A stretch of DNA of 48,812 bases from Candidatus Neomicrothrix parvicella RN1 (lineage in GTDB: Bacteria; Actinomycetota; Acidimicrobiia; Acidimicrobiales; VFJN01): the NCBI GenBank assembly GCA_945898515.1, contig CAMDIH010000008.1:1-48812 (forward strand), given 5' to 3'. Positions 24,388 to 32,914 of the stretch are shown piece by piece; position 1 is the first letter of the stretch; every line of letters starts with the position of its first letter. Both the position numbers and the translations under genes were made by a program. The notes under the pieces are model-generated. The model did no database searches and was not told where the DNA came from. It saw only the letters and a list, made by a program, of their open reading frames with translations.

Positions 24388-25491
24388 TCAGGGGGTGGTC
24401 GTTTCGACCGCTTTAGCCTGGAGGACACCGATGAGGTCGTCGAACGCTTTGGCAAACGAGGCCACTCCCTGCGCTTCCAGCACCTCGCCCACATCGGCCA
24501 GGTGGACACCGACGGCTTCAGCGGCAGCGAGAACCTCGCGTGCCGCGTCGGGGTGGGCATCTACCCTTCGCTCCACCCGGCCGTGATCGAGGAACGCCGC
24601 GATGGTTTCCTCCGGCATCGTGTTCACCGTGTCGGGCCCGATGAGTTCATCCACATAGCAAGTATCGGGGTAGGCCGGATTCTTGGTGGAGGTAGAGGCC
24701 CACAGGGGTCGTTGCACGCGGGCTCCGCGGGCCACGAGGGTCTCCCAGCGTTCGCCCTGAAAGGTGGCTCGGAACTCGGCGTAGGCCACCTGGGCCTGGG
24801 CGATGGCCACCCGGCCGCGTAGGGCGAGCGCGGCGGGCGTGGCGATAGCGTCGAGCCGGCGATCCACTTCGCTGTCTACTCGCGAGATGAAGAAACTGGC
24901 GACGCTGGAAATCCGGCTCAGATCCCCCTCGGCCCGTTCCAGACCGGCGAGGTAGGCCTCCATCACCTCGGCGTAGCGCTCGAGGCTGAAGATCAAGGTG
25001 ACGTTGATGCTGCGACCCTCGGCGATCATCGTCTGAATCGGCGCGATCCCCTCGGAGGTGCCGGGGATCTTCACGTAGAGGTTGGGCTCGTTGATGCGCT
25101 CGTGCAAGCGTCGGGCCGCTCGTTGCGTACCGGCGGCGTCGCGGGCCAAGTCGGGCGCGATCTCCACCGATACGTAGCCGTCGACACCGTCGCTGGCGTC
25201 GTAGACGGGTCGGAGGAGTGCCAGTGCACCGTTGATGTCGGTGGTGACCAGATCCCAGTAGGCGTCGAGGACCGACGAACCCTGGCGGATCAGGTTGCCA
25301 AACTGCTCGTCGTAGTCGTGTCCTGAACTGATGGCCTTTTGGAAGATCGATGGATTGGAGGTGAGGCCACGGATGCCGCGCTCCACCCAACGGGCCAACT
25401 CGCCGTTGGTAAGCCATTCCCGCCGCAGGTTGTCCATCCAGGGGCTCTGCCCGTGGTGGTGGAGATCGCCGAGGTCGGGGGGATGGTTCAT
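24388..25491 (-). CDS. tal: Transaldolase
   Basis: A 367-residue enzyme of the non-oxidative pentose-phosphate pathway, transferring a dihydroxyacetone unit between sugar phosphates. GIRGLTSNPSIFQKAI and NLYVKIPGTSEGI (Schiff-base Lys) are diagnostic, and RPLWASTSTKNPAYPDT is the actinobacterial tal motif. It overlaps the transketolase stop by 4 bp (ATGA), so the two are translationally coupled, and it is followed at once by pgl. Confidence 0.96.
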   Translation of the reverse strand: MNHPPDLGDLHHHGQSPWMDNLRREWLTNGELARWVERGIRGLTSNPSIFQKAISSGHDYDEQFGNLIRQGSSVLDAYWDLVTTDINGALALLRPVYDASDGVDGYVSVEIAPDLARDAAGTQRAARRLHERINEPNLYVKIPGTSEGIAPIQTMIAEGRSINVTLIFSLERYAEVMEAYLAGLERAEGDLSRISSVASFFISRVDSEVDRRLDAIATPAALALRGRVAIAQAQVAYAEFRATFQGERWETLVARGARVQRPLWASTSTKNPAYPDTCYVDELIGPDTVNTMPEETIAAFLDHGRVERRVDAHPDAAREVLAAAEAVGVHLADVGEVLEAQGVASFAKAFDDLIGVLQAKAVETTTP

Positions 25492-27458
25492 GTGAAGTCG
25501 TCTAGGTCGGCGAGCAGCTGACGGGAGCGGTAGGCCACGTGCTCGGCGGTGAAGCCGAACTCGGTGAGCACCCGTGCCCCCGGTGCCGAGGCACCGAACC
25601 CGTCGATGGCGACGCTGTCGTCGACCCATCGCTCCCACCCAAACGACGTGCCCGCTTCCACCGACAGAGCGGGGATCTCGGGGGGCAAGATGGCGTCCTG
25701 CACCAGGTCGGGTTGTTCGGCAAACAGGTCCCAACAGGCGAGGGACACGACCTGCGCCTCGATGCCGTCGGCGGCGAGCAGGTCGGCCGCCGCCAGGGCG
25801 ATGTGTACTTCACTTCCGGTAGCCACCAGCACGATGTCGGCGGCGTCGACGGCTCGCAGCACGTGGGCCCCGTGGTCAAGTTGCACGCCTAGCGTGCCGG
25901 GCAGCACGGGGAGGTCCTGGCGGGAGAGAATGAGCGCAGTGGGCCCATCGTGGGACACCGCCAGCCGCCACGCTTCGGCGGTCTCGTTGGCATCGGCCGG
26001 CCGGATCACTCGAAGCCCGGGGATCGCCCGCAGCGCCGCCAACTGCTCGACGGGCTGGTGGGTGGGACCGTCTTCGCCCACTCCTACCGAGTCGTGGGTG
26101 AAGGAGTAAATCACCTTGGCCCGGGAAAGGGCGGCGAGGCGGATCGAGGGGCGGTTGTAGTCGCTGAACACCAGGAACGTGCCGCCCACCGGGAGGACAC
26201 CACCATGCAGGGCCATCCCGTTCATGGTGGCGGCCATGGCGTGCTCGCGCACCCCGAAGTACAACTGTCGGCCGGCGGGATCGGCCTGGCTTTGTACACC
26301 GTGGCCCTCGAGCACCGTTCCGGTATTACTGGTGAGGTCGGCGCCGCCGGCGAGGAGGGCCGGAACCACCTCGGCGAGGGCTTGCAGGACGGCGCCGCTG
26401 GCCACCCGGGTCGCCACGGACGCTCCTGGTTCCCACGAGGGCAGGGTGGTCTCCCAGCCCAGACGACCCCGAGCGGCCAGGGTGTCGTCGTAGAGCACCC
26501 GGTCCCCGCCGAAGGCCTCCACCCGTTTGGTCCACGCGTCGCGCTCCTCGCGGCCCCGAGTGCCGGCGCGGCGGTAGAGCATCACCACGTCCTCAGGCAG
26601 GAAGAACGGCTCGTCGGGGAGGCCCATGACGGCCTTGGCGGCGGTGATCTCTTCGGCCTTGAGGGCGTACCCATGGGCGGCCGGATCGTCGGTGCGGGTG
26701 GGGGAGGGATAGGCGATGTGGCTGCGCAGTACCAACAGCGAGGGTTGGTCTTCTACCTCGGCGGCGCGGCGCAGGGCGGCTTCGAGAACGTCGAGGTCTT
26801 CGGCCACCTCCCCCAACTCCTCCACGTGCCATCCATAGGAGCGGAAGCGATCGGCGGCGTTATCGCTGAGCGACAACCCGGTGGGCCCGTCGATGGAGAT
26901 GTGGTTGTCGTCGTAGACGCAGATCAACCCACCGAGACCGAGGTGACCGGCCAGTGAGGCGGCCTCGTGCGACAGACCCTCCGAGAGGTCGCCGTCGCCC
27001 ACCAGGCACCAGGTGTGGTGGTGAACCATGTCTTCCCCGAAGCGCGCTCGAAGTTGCCGTTCGGCAATGGCCAACCCCACGGCGTTCCCCAGGCCCTGGC
27101 CCAGGGGCCCCGTGGTCACCTCGACCCCGTCGGTGTGACCCCGCTCCGGGTGACCGGGGGTCTTGCTGCCCCACTGGCGGAAGTCCGCCAGGTCCTTTTC
27201 GCTCAGGTCGTAGCCGGTGAGGTGCAGCATCGAATACAGCAGGATGGAGGCGTGGCCGATGGAGAGTACGAAGCGGTCTCGATCAGGCCAGTGGGGATCG
27301 CTGGCGTCGTATTTCATGACCCGGGTCCACAACACGTGGGCCAGAGGGGCGAGCGCCATGGCGGTGCCCTGGTGGCCCGAACGGGCGGCGTGGGGGCCGT
27401 CCATGGCGAGACCCCGTACGACGTTGATGGCTCGCTGGTCAAGGTCCGACGTAGTCAC
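25488..27458 (-). CDS. tkt: Transketolase
   Basis: A 656-residue thiamine-diphosphate enzyme, first gene of the tkt-tal-pgl operon. [12 protein letters not shown], the cofactor motif [20 protein letters not shown], and the pyrimidine-domain [19 protein letters not shown] and [19 protein letters not shown] are all present. The GTG at 27458 ([16 protein letters not shown]) lies 7 nt after a minus-strand TAGGGT and matches the usual N-terminus; a longer frame extending to 27605 runs into the divergent regulator gene and is rejected. Confidence 0.96.
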   Translation of the reverse strand: MTTSDLDQRAINVVRGLAMDGPHAARSGHQGTAMALAPLAHVLWTRVMKYDASDPHWPDRDRFVLSIGHASILLYSMLHLTGYDLSEKDLADFRQWGSKTPGHPERGHTDGVEVTTGPLGQGLGNAVGLAIAERQLRARFGEDMVHHHTWCLVGDGDLSEGLSHEAASLAGHLGLGGLICVYDDNHISIDGPTGLSLSDNAADRFRSYGWHVEELGEVAEDLDVLEAALRRAAEVEDQPSLLVLRSHIAYPSPTRTDDPAAHGYALKAEEITAAKAVMGLPDEPFFLPEDVVMLYRRAGTRGREERDAWTKRVEAFGGDRVLYDDTLAARGRLGWETTLPSWEPGASVATRVASGAVLQALAEVVPALLAGGADLTSNTGTVLEGHGVQSQADPAGRQLYFGVREHAMAATMNGMALHGGVLPVGGTFLVFSDYNRPSIRLAALSRAKVIYSFTHDSVGVGEDGPTHQPVEQLAALRAIPGLRVIRPADANETAEAWRLAVSHDGPTALILSRQDLPVLPGTLGVQLDHGAHVLRAVDAADIVLVATGSEVHIALAAADLLAADGIEAQVVSLACWDLFAEQPDLVQDAILPPEIPALSVEAGTSFGWERWVDDSVAIDGFGASAPGARVLTEFGFTAEHVAYRSRQLLADLDDFT

Positions 27459-27465
27459 AGCGAGC

Positions 27466-27494
27466 ACCCTACAAGAGCAATCGGGCGGTAGCGT
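27466..27494. promoter_or_regulatory. Divergent leaderless promoters of tkt and the TetR gene
   Basis: Minus-strand TAGGGT (27466-27471) lies 7 nt before the tkt GTG; plus-strand TAGCGT (27489-27494) lies 7 nt before the tetR GTG. Start codons are 43 bp apart, so an autoregulating TetR protein could affect both. Confidence 0.5.
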
Positions 27495-27501
27495 CAGGCG
27501 C

Positions 27502-28116
27502 GTGTCCGAACCCGACGTAGTCATCTCTACCCGTGAGGCCATCTTGTTGGAGGCTCGTCGGTGCTTTGCCGAGCAGGGTTTCGATGGCACCTCCCTGAAC
27601 GACATCGCCGCGGGAGTGGGCCTGCGAAAGCCCAGCCTCTTGCACCATTTTGCTTCGAAAGAGGCGATCTACCGCAACGTGTTTGAAACCTCTCTGGCGG
27701 ATTTCATCGTGCGGGTAGAGGCTGCGGTGGCGGAGCAGGATCAAGCCGGCTGGAGCAAACTGGATCATGTCGTGACCGCGGCCTTCGAGTTTTTCACCGA
27801 CAACGCCGAGTTCGTGAGAATCATGCGTCGCGAAGCGCTGGATGGGCAGGGCCACCTGGGGGTAGACCTCGGCACCGTGTTGAAGCCCCTGTTTGATCGA
27901 GCGGTGGGCTTCTTTGAAAGCGAGATCGGTGCCGGCCGTTTCCGAAAGCACGATCCGGAACAACTGATCATCACCGGCACCAGTGCCATCATGGGGTACT
28001 TCTCCGACGTGCCGTTTTGGCGGGGAGTGCTCGCTCGGGACCCGCTGTCGGACGACGCGCTGGCGGCCCGCTTGGAGCATTTCCGTGAGTTCTTTCGGGC
28101 GGCACTGGAGCCCTAG
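27502..28116 (+). CDS. TetR-family transcriptional regulator
   Basis: A 204-residue regulator. The N-terminal DNA-binding domain is canonical ([22 protein letters not shown], split here by position, then [18 protein letters not shown] with the recognition helix). The C-terminal ligand domain is helical ([19 protein letters not shown]), of the type often seen near fatty-acid genes. GTG start chosen by the -10 hexamer 7 nt upstream. It is divergent from tkt, so the pentose-phosphate operon is one candidate target; the ligand is unknown. Confidence 0.9.
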   Translation: MSEPDVVISTREAILLEARRCFAEQGFDGTSLNDIAAGVGLRKPSLLHHFASKEAIYRNVFETSLADFIVRVEAAVAEQDQAGWSKLDHVVTAAFEFFTDNAEFVRIMRREALDGQGHLGVDLGTVLKPLFDRAVGFFESEIGAGRFRKHDPEQLIITGTSAIMGYFSDVPFWRGVLARDPLSDDALAARLEHFREFFRAALEP

Positions 28117-28125
28117 GGCCCCGCG

Positions 28126-29376
28126 TCAAAGGGTGGCGAGGGCGAGACCCACGAGGGTGTCGATGGCGTTGGCATCCACGGTGAAGGCGGCGGGATCCAC
28201 CTCCCATGTGCCGTCGCGGGCCTGGGTGACCACCGGGCGGATGGAGCAGCGGGGACCAAAGACACTGACCGGAGACCGCCGTGAGGCCTGCCACCGCGCC
28301 GTCATGGCCATGATGGTCTCCACCGATCGGTCGCCCTCGATCACCGCCAGGGCGCTCAGGGCTAGGCGCGCATCGCGCTGTATCTGTATGAGCCACGGCC
28401 CGGCCTCGTCGTCGATTCCGGGGGCCGTGCAGTCGGCAGCGGCCGCAAAGAAGGCGCGGGCGGGGTCGAGATCGCCCGCCGCGGCTGCGTGCACGACGAC
28501 CTCGGCGGTGTCGCTGTCACAGGCCTGAGCGAAGGTCAGCCACCCCAGGGCTCCGGCCGCCTGCTGCCAGGCCAGGACGGGATCCTCACCGCGCACGAAC
28601 GCCGCGATGGAGGCCAGCGGCAAGTAGTTGGCGATGGGTTGCACCATCGGGTTGGCCAGATAGCCCGAACAGGCATCGACGAGGCCGTGCTGGCGACCTC
28701 GCAACGGCCCCATGAAGAGCCGATCGCTCATCAGGGCATCGTTCACCGGGTAGTTGTCCCACAGCAACGGGCGTCGGCCACCGAGGGCGGCGGCGCGGGC
28801 TTCGGCATCGGCCACGGTGATGGTGTCGTTCACCACCGCGCGCCCGGTCCACCCGATGGGAACTTCCTCGGGTACTCCGGCCGCGAGGGCATCGAGGTAG
28901 GGCGAGGGGGCGACACCGACGTACTCGGTTGGTATCAGAGCCACCTCGGCTCGGGAACCGAGATGACGGTGCAGCCAGGTGGTGAGGCGGGCGTGGGCGT
29001 GGCCTTGGGCCTCGCCGCCGAAGGGGATGTCGTCGAGGGTCAACACCACCAGGGTGGCGCCGACTGTCACCACCTGATCCACCTTGCGGCCGAGGGCCTC
29101 GCGGTCATGGGGGTCGTCGTAGGCCATCGACAGGCCCGGCGAGATGGCGAACCCGAGGCGTCCGTGGGGGCGCGCGGCGAATCGGGCAAAGGCGGCCAAC
29201 TCGCCGGTGTCGTAGAGCACCCGCCACAGCTCTCGATGTTTCGGATCGTCCTTCGGTGCGTAGATGTAGTCCGTCAATCCTTCGGCGGCGTAGCGGTCGG
29301 CGAGGGCGGTGCGCGCCCCCCAGGACCACGGCGGGCCGTAGAAACCTTCGATCACCCCGCAGGGCCCAGCCTTCAC
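28126..29376 (-). CDS. GH84-type beta-N-acetylglucosaminidase (O-GlcNAcase-like), apparently cytosolic
   Basis: A 416-residue protein made of little more than a GH84 catalytic domain. GVIEGFYGPPWSW, YIYAPKDDPKHRELWR and VVLTLDDIPFG (paired catalytic Asp at about 115-116) match the family, which removes beta-linked GlcNAc by substrate-assisted catalysis. Bacterial members are usually secreted and multidomain; here there is no signal peptide and no accessory module. The GTG at 29376 is preferred over an ATG at 29403 because it lies 7 nt after TACGGT. The substrate (glycoconjugate, muropeptide sugar or protein) is not evident. Confidence 0.83.
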   Translation of the reverse strand: MKAGPCGVIEGFYGPPWSWGARTALADRYAAEGLTDYIYAPKDDPKHRELWRVLYDTGELAAFARFAARPHGRLGFAISPGLSMAYDDPHDREALGRKVDQVVTVGATLVVLTLDDIPFGGEAQGHAHARLTTWLHRHLGSRAEVALIPTEYVGVAPSPYLDALAAGVPEEVPIGWTGRAVVNDTITVADAEARAAALGGRRPLLWDNYPVNDALMSDRLFMGPLRGRQHGLVDACSGYLANPMVQPIANYLPLASIAAFVRGEDPVLAWQQAAGALGWLTFAQACDSDTAEVVVHAAAAGDLDPARAFFAAAADCTAPGIDDEAGPWLIQIQRDARLALSALAVIEGDRSVETIMAMTARWQASRRSPVSVFGPRCSIRPVVTQARDGTWEVDPAAFTVDANAIDTLVGLALATL

Positions 29377-29382
29377 GGCCGC

Positions 29383-29389
29383 TACCGTA
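29383..29389. promoter_or_regulatory. Shared symmetric -10 element (TACCGTA) for two divergent genes
   Basis: Plus-strand TACCGT (29383-29388) lies exactly 7 nt before the ATG at 29396; minus-strand TACGGT (29384-29389) lies exactly 7 nt before the GTG at 29376. Five base pairs are common to both hexamers. The start codons, and hence the predicted transcription starts, are 20 bp apart. Confidence 0.65.
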
Positions 29390-29395
29390 CGCCTC

Positions 29396-30037
29396 ATGCC
29401 CACGCTCTCCGAGGCCGATTCGAAAACTCGCCTGGCCGCTTACGGGATCCCTTTCCCCGATGAGCGCCGGGTGACCACCGCCACCGAGGCGGCGGCGGCC
29501 GCGGCGACCCTTGGTTATCCCGTGGTGCTCAAGTTGGGCGGCGACACCATCGCGCATAAGACCGAGCGCGGCCTGGTGCGCCTGCGCTTGGGCGACGCCG
29601 CTGCCGTAGAAGAGGCCGCCACGTCGCTGCTGGCTGCCGCCACCCCTGCCGATGGTGCGGTGCATCTGTTGGTGGCTCCGATGCTCTCGGGCCAGCGAGA
29701 ACTCATTGCTGGCCTCCACCACGACACCCAGTTCGGGATGACGGTGATGTTGGGGGTGGGGGGCATCCTCGCCGAGGCGGTGGCCGACGTGGCCTTTCGG
29801 CTCGTCCCGGTGTCTCGAGGTGACGCGGCGTCGATGATCGACGACCTCGCCACCCAGAAGTTGTTCGGCCCCTTTCGGGGGGAGCCCGCCGTTGATCGCG
29901 AAGCACTGGTGGATGTGATCGTGGGGCTATCGGCGGCGGCCGTAGCCGATCCGGCGATCGTGGCCGCCGATGTGAACCCGCTGATCGTGGTGGATGGTCA
30001 GCCCGTGGCGGTTGATGCGTTAGTGGAAGTGGCGTGA
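29396..30037 (+). CDS. NDP-forming acyl-CoA synthetase, ATP-grasp (beta) subunit
   Basis: A 213-residue ATP-grasp domain protein of the ADP-forming acetyl-CoA synthetase type. LGYPVVLKLGGDTIAHKTERG is the nucleotide-binding opening (read as two short motifs, YPVVLK and HKTERGLVRL), with QFGMTVMLGVGGILAE and ADVNPLIV near the end. It should work with the next gene product to interconvert acyl-CoA + ADP + Pi with acid + ATP. The next gene overlaps by 4 bp (GTGA), so the two subunits are translationally coupled. The acyl substrate is unknown. Confidence 0.88.
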   Translation: MPTLSEADSKTRLAAYGIPFPDERRVTTATEAAAAAATLGYPVVLKLGGDTIAHKTERGLVRLRLGDAAAVEEAATSLLAAATPADGAVHLLVAPMLSGQRELIAGLHHDTQFGMTVMLGVGGILAEAVADVAFRLVPVSRGDAASMIDDLATQKLFGPFRGEPAVDREALVDVIVGLSAAAVADPAIVAADVNPLIVVDGQPVAVDALVEVA

Positions 30038-31512
30038 GGGGGGCGGTGAACGCCGAGGGATTCCGGGCCCTGTTCGAGCCGCGAGCGGTGCTGGTGGCGG
30101 GGGTGTCCACCCATCCCGGCAAGTTCGGGTTCGTGTCGCTCCACAACATCCTGGCCTCGGGCTACGCCGGAGGTGTCTACGGCACCAGTCGCGAGGTCGG
30201 GGAGGTGCTGGGCATCCCGATCGTGGCCTCGCTGGACGATCTCCCCGACGGGGTGATCGACCTCGTTTTTGTTTGCACACCGGCCGCCGCCAACGCCGAG
30301 TTGTTGCGCGCCTGCGCGGGGAAGGGAATCCGAGCCGCCTTCCTGGCTTCGGCGGGGTACGGCGAAGCGGGGGAGGAAGGCGAAGCCTTGCAGGCCGAGT
30401 TGGTGGCCCTCGCCGAGGACCTGGGGATGCTGGTAGCCGGACCGAACGGGCAGGGCGTGGTGTCGACCCCGGCCCAACTTTGCGCACAGATCGTGGCCCC
30501 GTACCCACCGGCCGGAGGCATCGCCATCGCCTCGCAGTCGGGGAACTTCATCTCGTCGTTCATGAACTACGCCGTGCAAACCGGGGTGGGAGTGAGTCGC
30601 GCTGTCTCGGCCGGCAACGCCGCCCAGGTGAGCATCCCGGACTACCTCGAGTTCTTCGCCAGCGACCCGGTGACCACCGTGATCTTGGCCTACGTGGAAG
30701 GGGTGCCCGACGGACGCGCCTTTTACGAACGCACCCGGGCGGTGGCCGCCGTGAAGCCCGTGGTACTCGTGAAAGGCGGGGCCACCGCCGGCGGCCAACG
30801 AGCGGCCGCATCCCACACGGGTTCGCTGGCCTCAGATGACCGGGTGTTTGATGGCATGTGTCGCCAGGCCGGGATCACCCGGGCGGCCACCATCGAGGAG
30901 GCCTTCGAGGTGGCCGCCACCTTTGCCACGCAGCCTTTACCCCGAGGAAACCGGGTGGTGGTGCTCACCACCGCCGGAGGGTGGGGCGTGGTGGCCGCCG
31001 ATGCGATCACCCGGTCTTCGCTCATCTTGACGCCCCTGCCCGAGGATCTACGAGCGGCGTTGGACGGGCGGCTTCCCCCTCGCTGGAGCCGCAACAATCC
31101 CGTCGACCTCGCCGGTGCGGAAACCCGCGACACCATCCCCGAGGTCATCGACCTCATCGTGGGGCACCCCGAGGTGGATGCCGTCGTGTACCTCGGTCTT
31201 GGTATTCAGTCGAACCAGGCGGCGTTGATGCGCAGCGGCCCGTTTTACCCCGACCACGGCCTGGAGCGAATCGTCAGCTATCACGAGCGCCAAGACGCGC
31301 GCTTTGCGCAGGCGGCGGCCGATGCATCCCAGCGGTACGCCAAACCGGTGCTCACTGCTACTGAACTAGCCGTCACCCACCCCGATAACGCCGGCCCCGC
31401 CGCTGTGCGGGCCAGTGGGCGGATCTGTTACCCCACCGCCAACCGGGCGGTCACGGCTCTCGATCACCTGTGGCGTCATGTGCGTCATCGCCAGCACGGC
31501 ACCGGGGCATGA
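30034..31512 (+). CDS. NDP-forming acyl-CoA synthetase, CoA-binding (alpha) subunit
   Basis: A 492-residue protein with an N-terminal CoA-binding Rossmann domain (residues about 8-140; AVLVAGVSTHPGKFG), then succinyl-CoA-ligase-like domains. GIAIASQSGNFISSFMNYA is the second-domain signature, and AASHTGSLASDD places the likely phosphorylated His at 261. Together with the ATP-grasp subunit it forms an ADP-forming acyl-CoA synthetase, which can make ATP from CoA thioesters or activate acids. It is split into two genes rather than fused as in many bacteria, with the ATP-grasp gene first. Confidence 0.9.
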   Translation: MRGAVNAEGFRALFEPRAVLVAGVSTHPGKFGFVSLHNILASGYAGGVYGTSREVGEVLGIPIVASLDDLPDGVIDLVFVCTPAAANAELLRACAGKGIRAAFLASAGYGEAGEEGEALQAELVALAEDLGMLVAGPNGQGVVSTPAQLCAQIVAPYPPAGGIAIASQSGNFISSFMNYAVQTGVGVSRAVSAGNAAQVSIPDYLEFFASDPVTTVILAYVEGVPDGRAFYERTRAVAAVKPVVLVKGGATAGGQRAAASHTGSLASDDRVFDGMCRQAGITRAATIEEAFEVAATFATQPLPRGNRVVVLTTAGGWGVVAADAITRSSLILTPLPEDLRAALDGRLPPRWSRNNPVDLAGAETRDTIPEVIDLIVGHPEVDAVVYLGLGIQSNQAALMRSGPFYPDHGLERIVSYHERQDARFAQAAADASQRYAKPVLTATELAVTHPDNAGPAAVRASGRICYPTANRAVTALDHLWRHVRHRQHGTGA

Positions 31513-31515
31513 CCG

Positions 31516-32160
31516 ATGGACGATGAGGGCGTTATCGAGCGGTGTCGGATGTTTCCGCTCGGCTCGGTGCTCTTACCCTCCGCCGGCCTGCCCTTGCACG
31601 TGTTCGAGCCGCGCTATCTCGAACTCGTGCGCGATGCCCTCGCCGACGACGGCATCTTTGGCGTGGTGCTCATTGAGCGCGGCTCAGAGGTGGGCGGGGA
31701 TGACGTGCGCACGAACGTCGGCACCCTGGCCCGCATCGTGGAATCGGCGGAACTTCCCGAGGGTCGCTGGGCGGTGATGGCGGTGGGGGTGCGCCGTTTT
31801 CGGGTAACCCACTGGTGGCCTGACGACCCCTATCCGATGGCCGATGTGGTGTATTGGACCGACCCCGACCCGGCGGTAGGCGGCGAGGAGGAGCGGATGG
31901 GGATGCTGGCGCGCTTGCGCCGAGCATTGGCCTTGGCCGCTGAAGCCGGCGACGCCACGGCCCCGGCCACTATTGAGCTGACCAGCGACCCGGGATTGGT
32001 GAGTTACCAAGCCGCGGCGGTGGCCCCGATCGGTCCTCTCGACCGGCAGCGTCTTCTGGAAGCCGCTTCTCCCGAGGAGCGAATAGCGACCCTGAGCCGA
32101 ATGCTGGACGAAGAAATCGAAGTGCTCGAGATGCGTCTGGGGGCTCCCGGGTGGGAGTAG
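31516..32160 (+). CDS. Stand-alone LON substrate-binding (N-terminal) domain protein
   Basis: A 214-residue protein consisting of a Lon N-terminal (PUA-like) domain. MFPLGSVLLPSAGLPLHVFEPRYLELV is the family opening (here given as MFPLGSVLLP and LHVFEPRYLELV), and VGVRRFRV is the inner strand. It has no AAA+ or protease domain. Such proteins are common in actinobacteria and may bind proteins or act as an adaptor, but their role is not established. It starts 4 bp after the acyl-CoA synthetase stop. Confidence 0.85.
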   Translation: MDDEGVIERCRMFPLGSVLLPSAGLPLHVFEPRYLELVRDALADDGIFGVVLIERGSEVGGDDVRTNVGTLARIVESAELPEGRWAVMAVGVRRFRVTHWWPDDPYPMADVVYWTDPDPAVGGEEERMGMLARLRRALALAAEAGDATAPATIELTSDPGLVSYQAAAVAPIGPLDRQRLLEAASPEERIATLSRMLDEEIEVLEMRLGAPGWE

Positions 32161-32166
32161 TAGGGT
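32161..32166 (+). promoter_or_regulatory. Candidate -10 element (TAGGGT) of the seven-gene TtuA/TrmI/MarP operon
   Basis: TAGGGT begins directly after the LON-protein stop and lies 9 nt before the GTG at 32176, the first gene of the overlapping chain. Confidence 0.45.
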
Positions 32167-32175
32167 GCAGGCTTC

Positions 32176-32505
32176 GTGGCTAGGACAAACGACGCGTCGA
32201 AGACCATTCCCGAGGTCGCTACTGAGCTGTGGGAGTTGACGACCTCGTACGCAAAGCAGGAAACGCTCGATCCTCTCAAGGGATTGTGGCGCTACCTGAG
32301 TTACGGCCTGGCGGGGTCGCTGCTGTTGGGTATCGGGGCCGTGGTGCTGCTGTTGAGTGGCCTGCGGGCGCTCCAGACCGAAACCGGCACGGCCTTCACC
32401 GGCAACCTCAGTTGGATTCCGTATCTCATCATGGTGCTGGTGGCCCTGATGCTGTTGGCGTTGGCCACCTGGCGCATCACGAAACGGAAGGGACCAGGCC
32501 TATGA
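32176..32505 (+). CDS. Small two-helix membrane protein (holin-X-like)
   Basis: A 109-residue protein. A charged N-terminus with IPEVATELWELTTSYAKQET is followed by two membrane helices (GLAGSLLLGIGAVVLLLSGL and IPYLIMVLVALMLLALATW) and a basic tail. This layout resembles the actinobacterial holin-X/YqjE-type small membrane proteins, whose role is unclear; it is not evidence of a phage. Its stop overlaps the next start as ATGA. Confidence 0.7.
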   Translation: MARTNDASKTIPEVATELWELTTSYAKQETLDPLKGLWRYLSYGLAGSLLLGIGAVVLLLSGLRALQTETGTAFTGNLSWIPYLIMVLVALMLLALATWRITKRKGPGL

Positions 32506-32723
32506 GCGCACCGACCACCTCGACAAGCCCCATCGAACGTTCCGACCTGGAGGCAAAACTCCGGGAACTGCGCGGCGGGGTCAGCCACACCCGGCAGTCG
32601 GCCACCAATACGCTGGTGACGGTGGGCATTGTGGTGGCGGCGGGAGTCTTGGCTGCCGCGTTCCTGTGGGGCCGACGCAAGGGTCGGGGACGCGCCACGG
32701 TGGTTGAGGTCCGCCGCATCTGA
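32502..32723 (+). CDS. Small single-helix membrane protein
   Basis: A 73-residue protein with a hydrophilic N-terminus (SDLEAKLRELRGGVSHT), one membrane helix (LVTVGIVVAAGVLAAAFLW) and a basic tail (GRRKGRGR). It resembles the small membrane partner proteins often found beside holin-X-like proteins in actinobacteria; function unknown. It overlaps both neighbours (ATGA with the previous gene, TGATG with the next). Confidence 0.68.
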   Translation: MSAPTTSTSPIERSDLEAKLRELRGGVSHTRQSATNTLVTVGIVVAAGVLAAAFLWGRRKGRGRATVVEVRRI

Positions 32724-32914
32724 TGCTGCTGCTCGCCCTGCTTCAGCGTCTCGCCCTGCGCGCCCGGTGGTCCGGTATCCGGTCGGTCGGTGCCGGCCTG
32801 TGGATTACCGTGTACCTCCTGCGCTCCTACCAGAAGCGCTCGGCGCGACGTTCGGTGGTGTTACGAGAGGAACTGCGGCCGGGTGAGGCACTGCTGATCA
32901 CCCACGAACGATGA
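32723..32914 (+). CDS. Small membrane-associated basic protein
   Basis: A 63-residue protein of unknown function. The N-terminal half is hydrophobic with scattered Arg ([15 protein letters not shown], then [11 protein letters not shown]), and the C-terminal half is charged, ending in [16 protein letters not shown]. The ATG overlaps the previous stop (TGATG), and its stop overlaps the next ATG (ATGA), which is the main evidence for translation. Confidence 0.6.
   Translation: MLLLALLQRLALRARWSGIRSVGAGLWITVYLLRSYQKRSARRSVVLREELRPGEALLITHER

Noticed and set aside
27459-27605. Longer transketolase start (49 extra codons)
   Set aside because: The extension overlaps the divergent TetR coding region and both promoters, and has no transketolase similarity.
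32176-32505. Holin-like membrane protein as a sign of a prophage
   Set aside because: There are no other phage genes, no integrase or att-like repeats, and the gene is embedded in a housekeeping operon.
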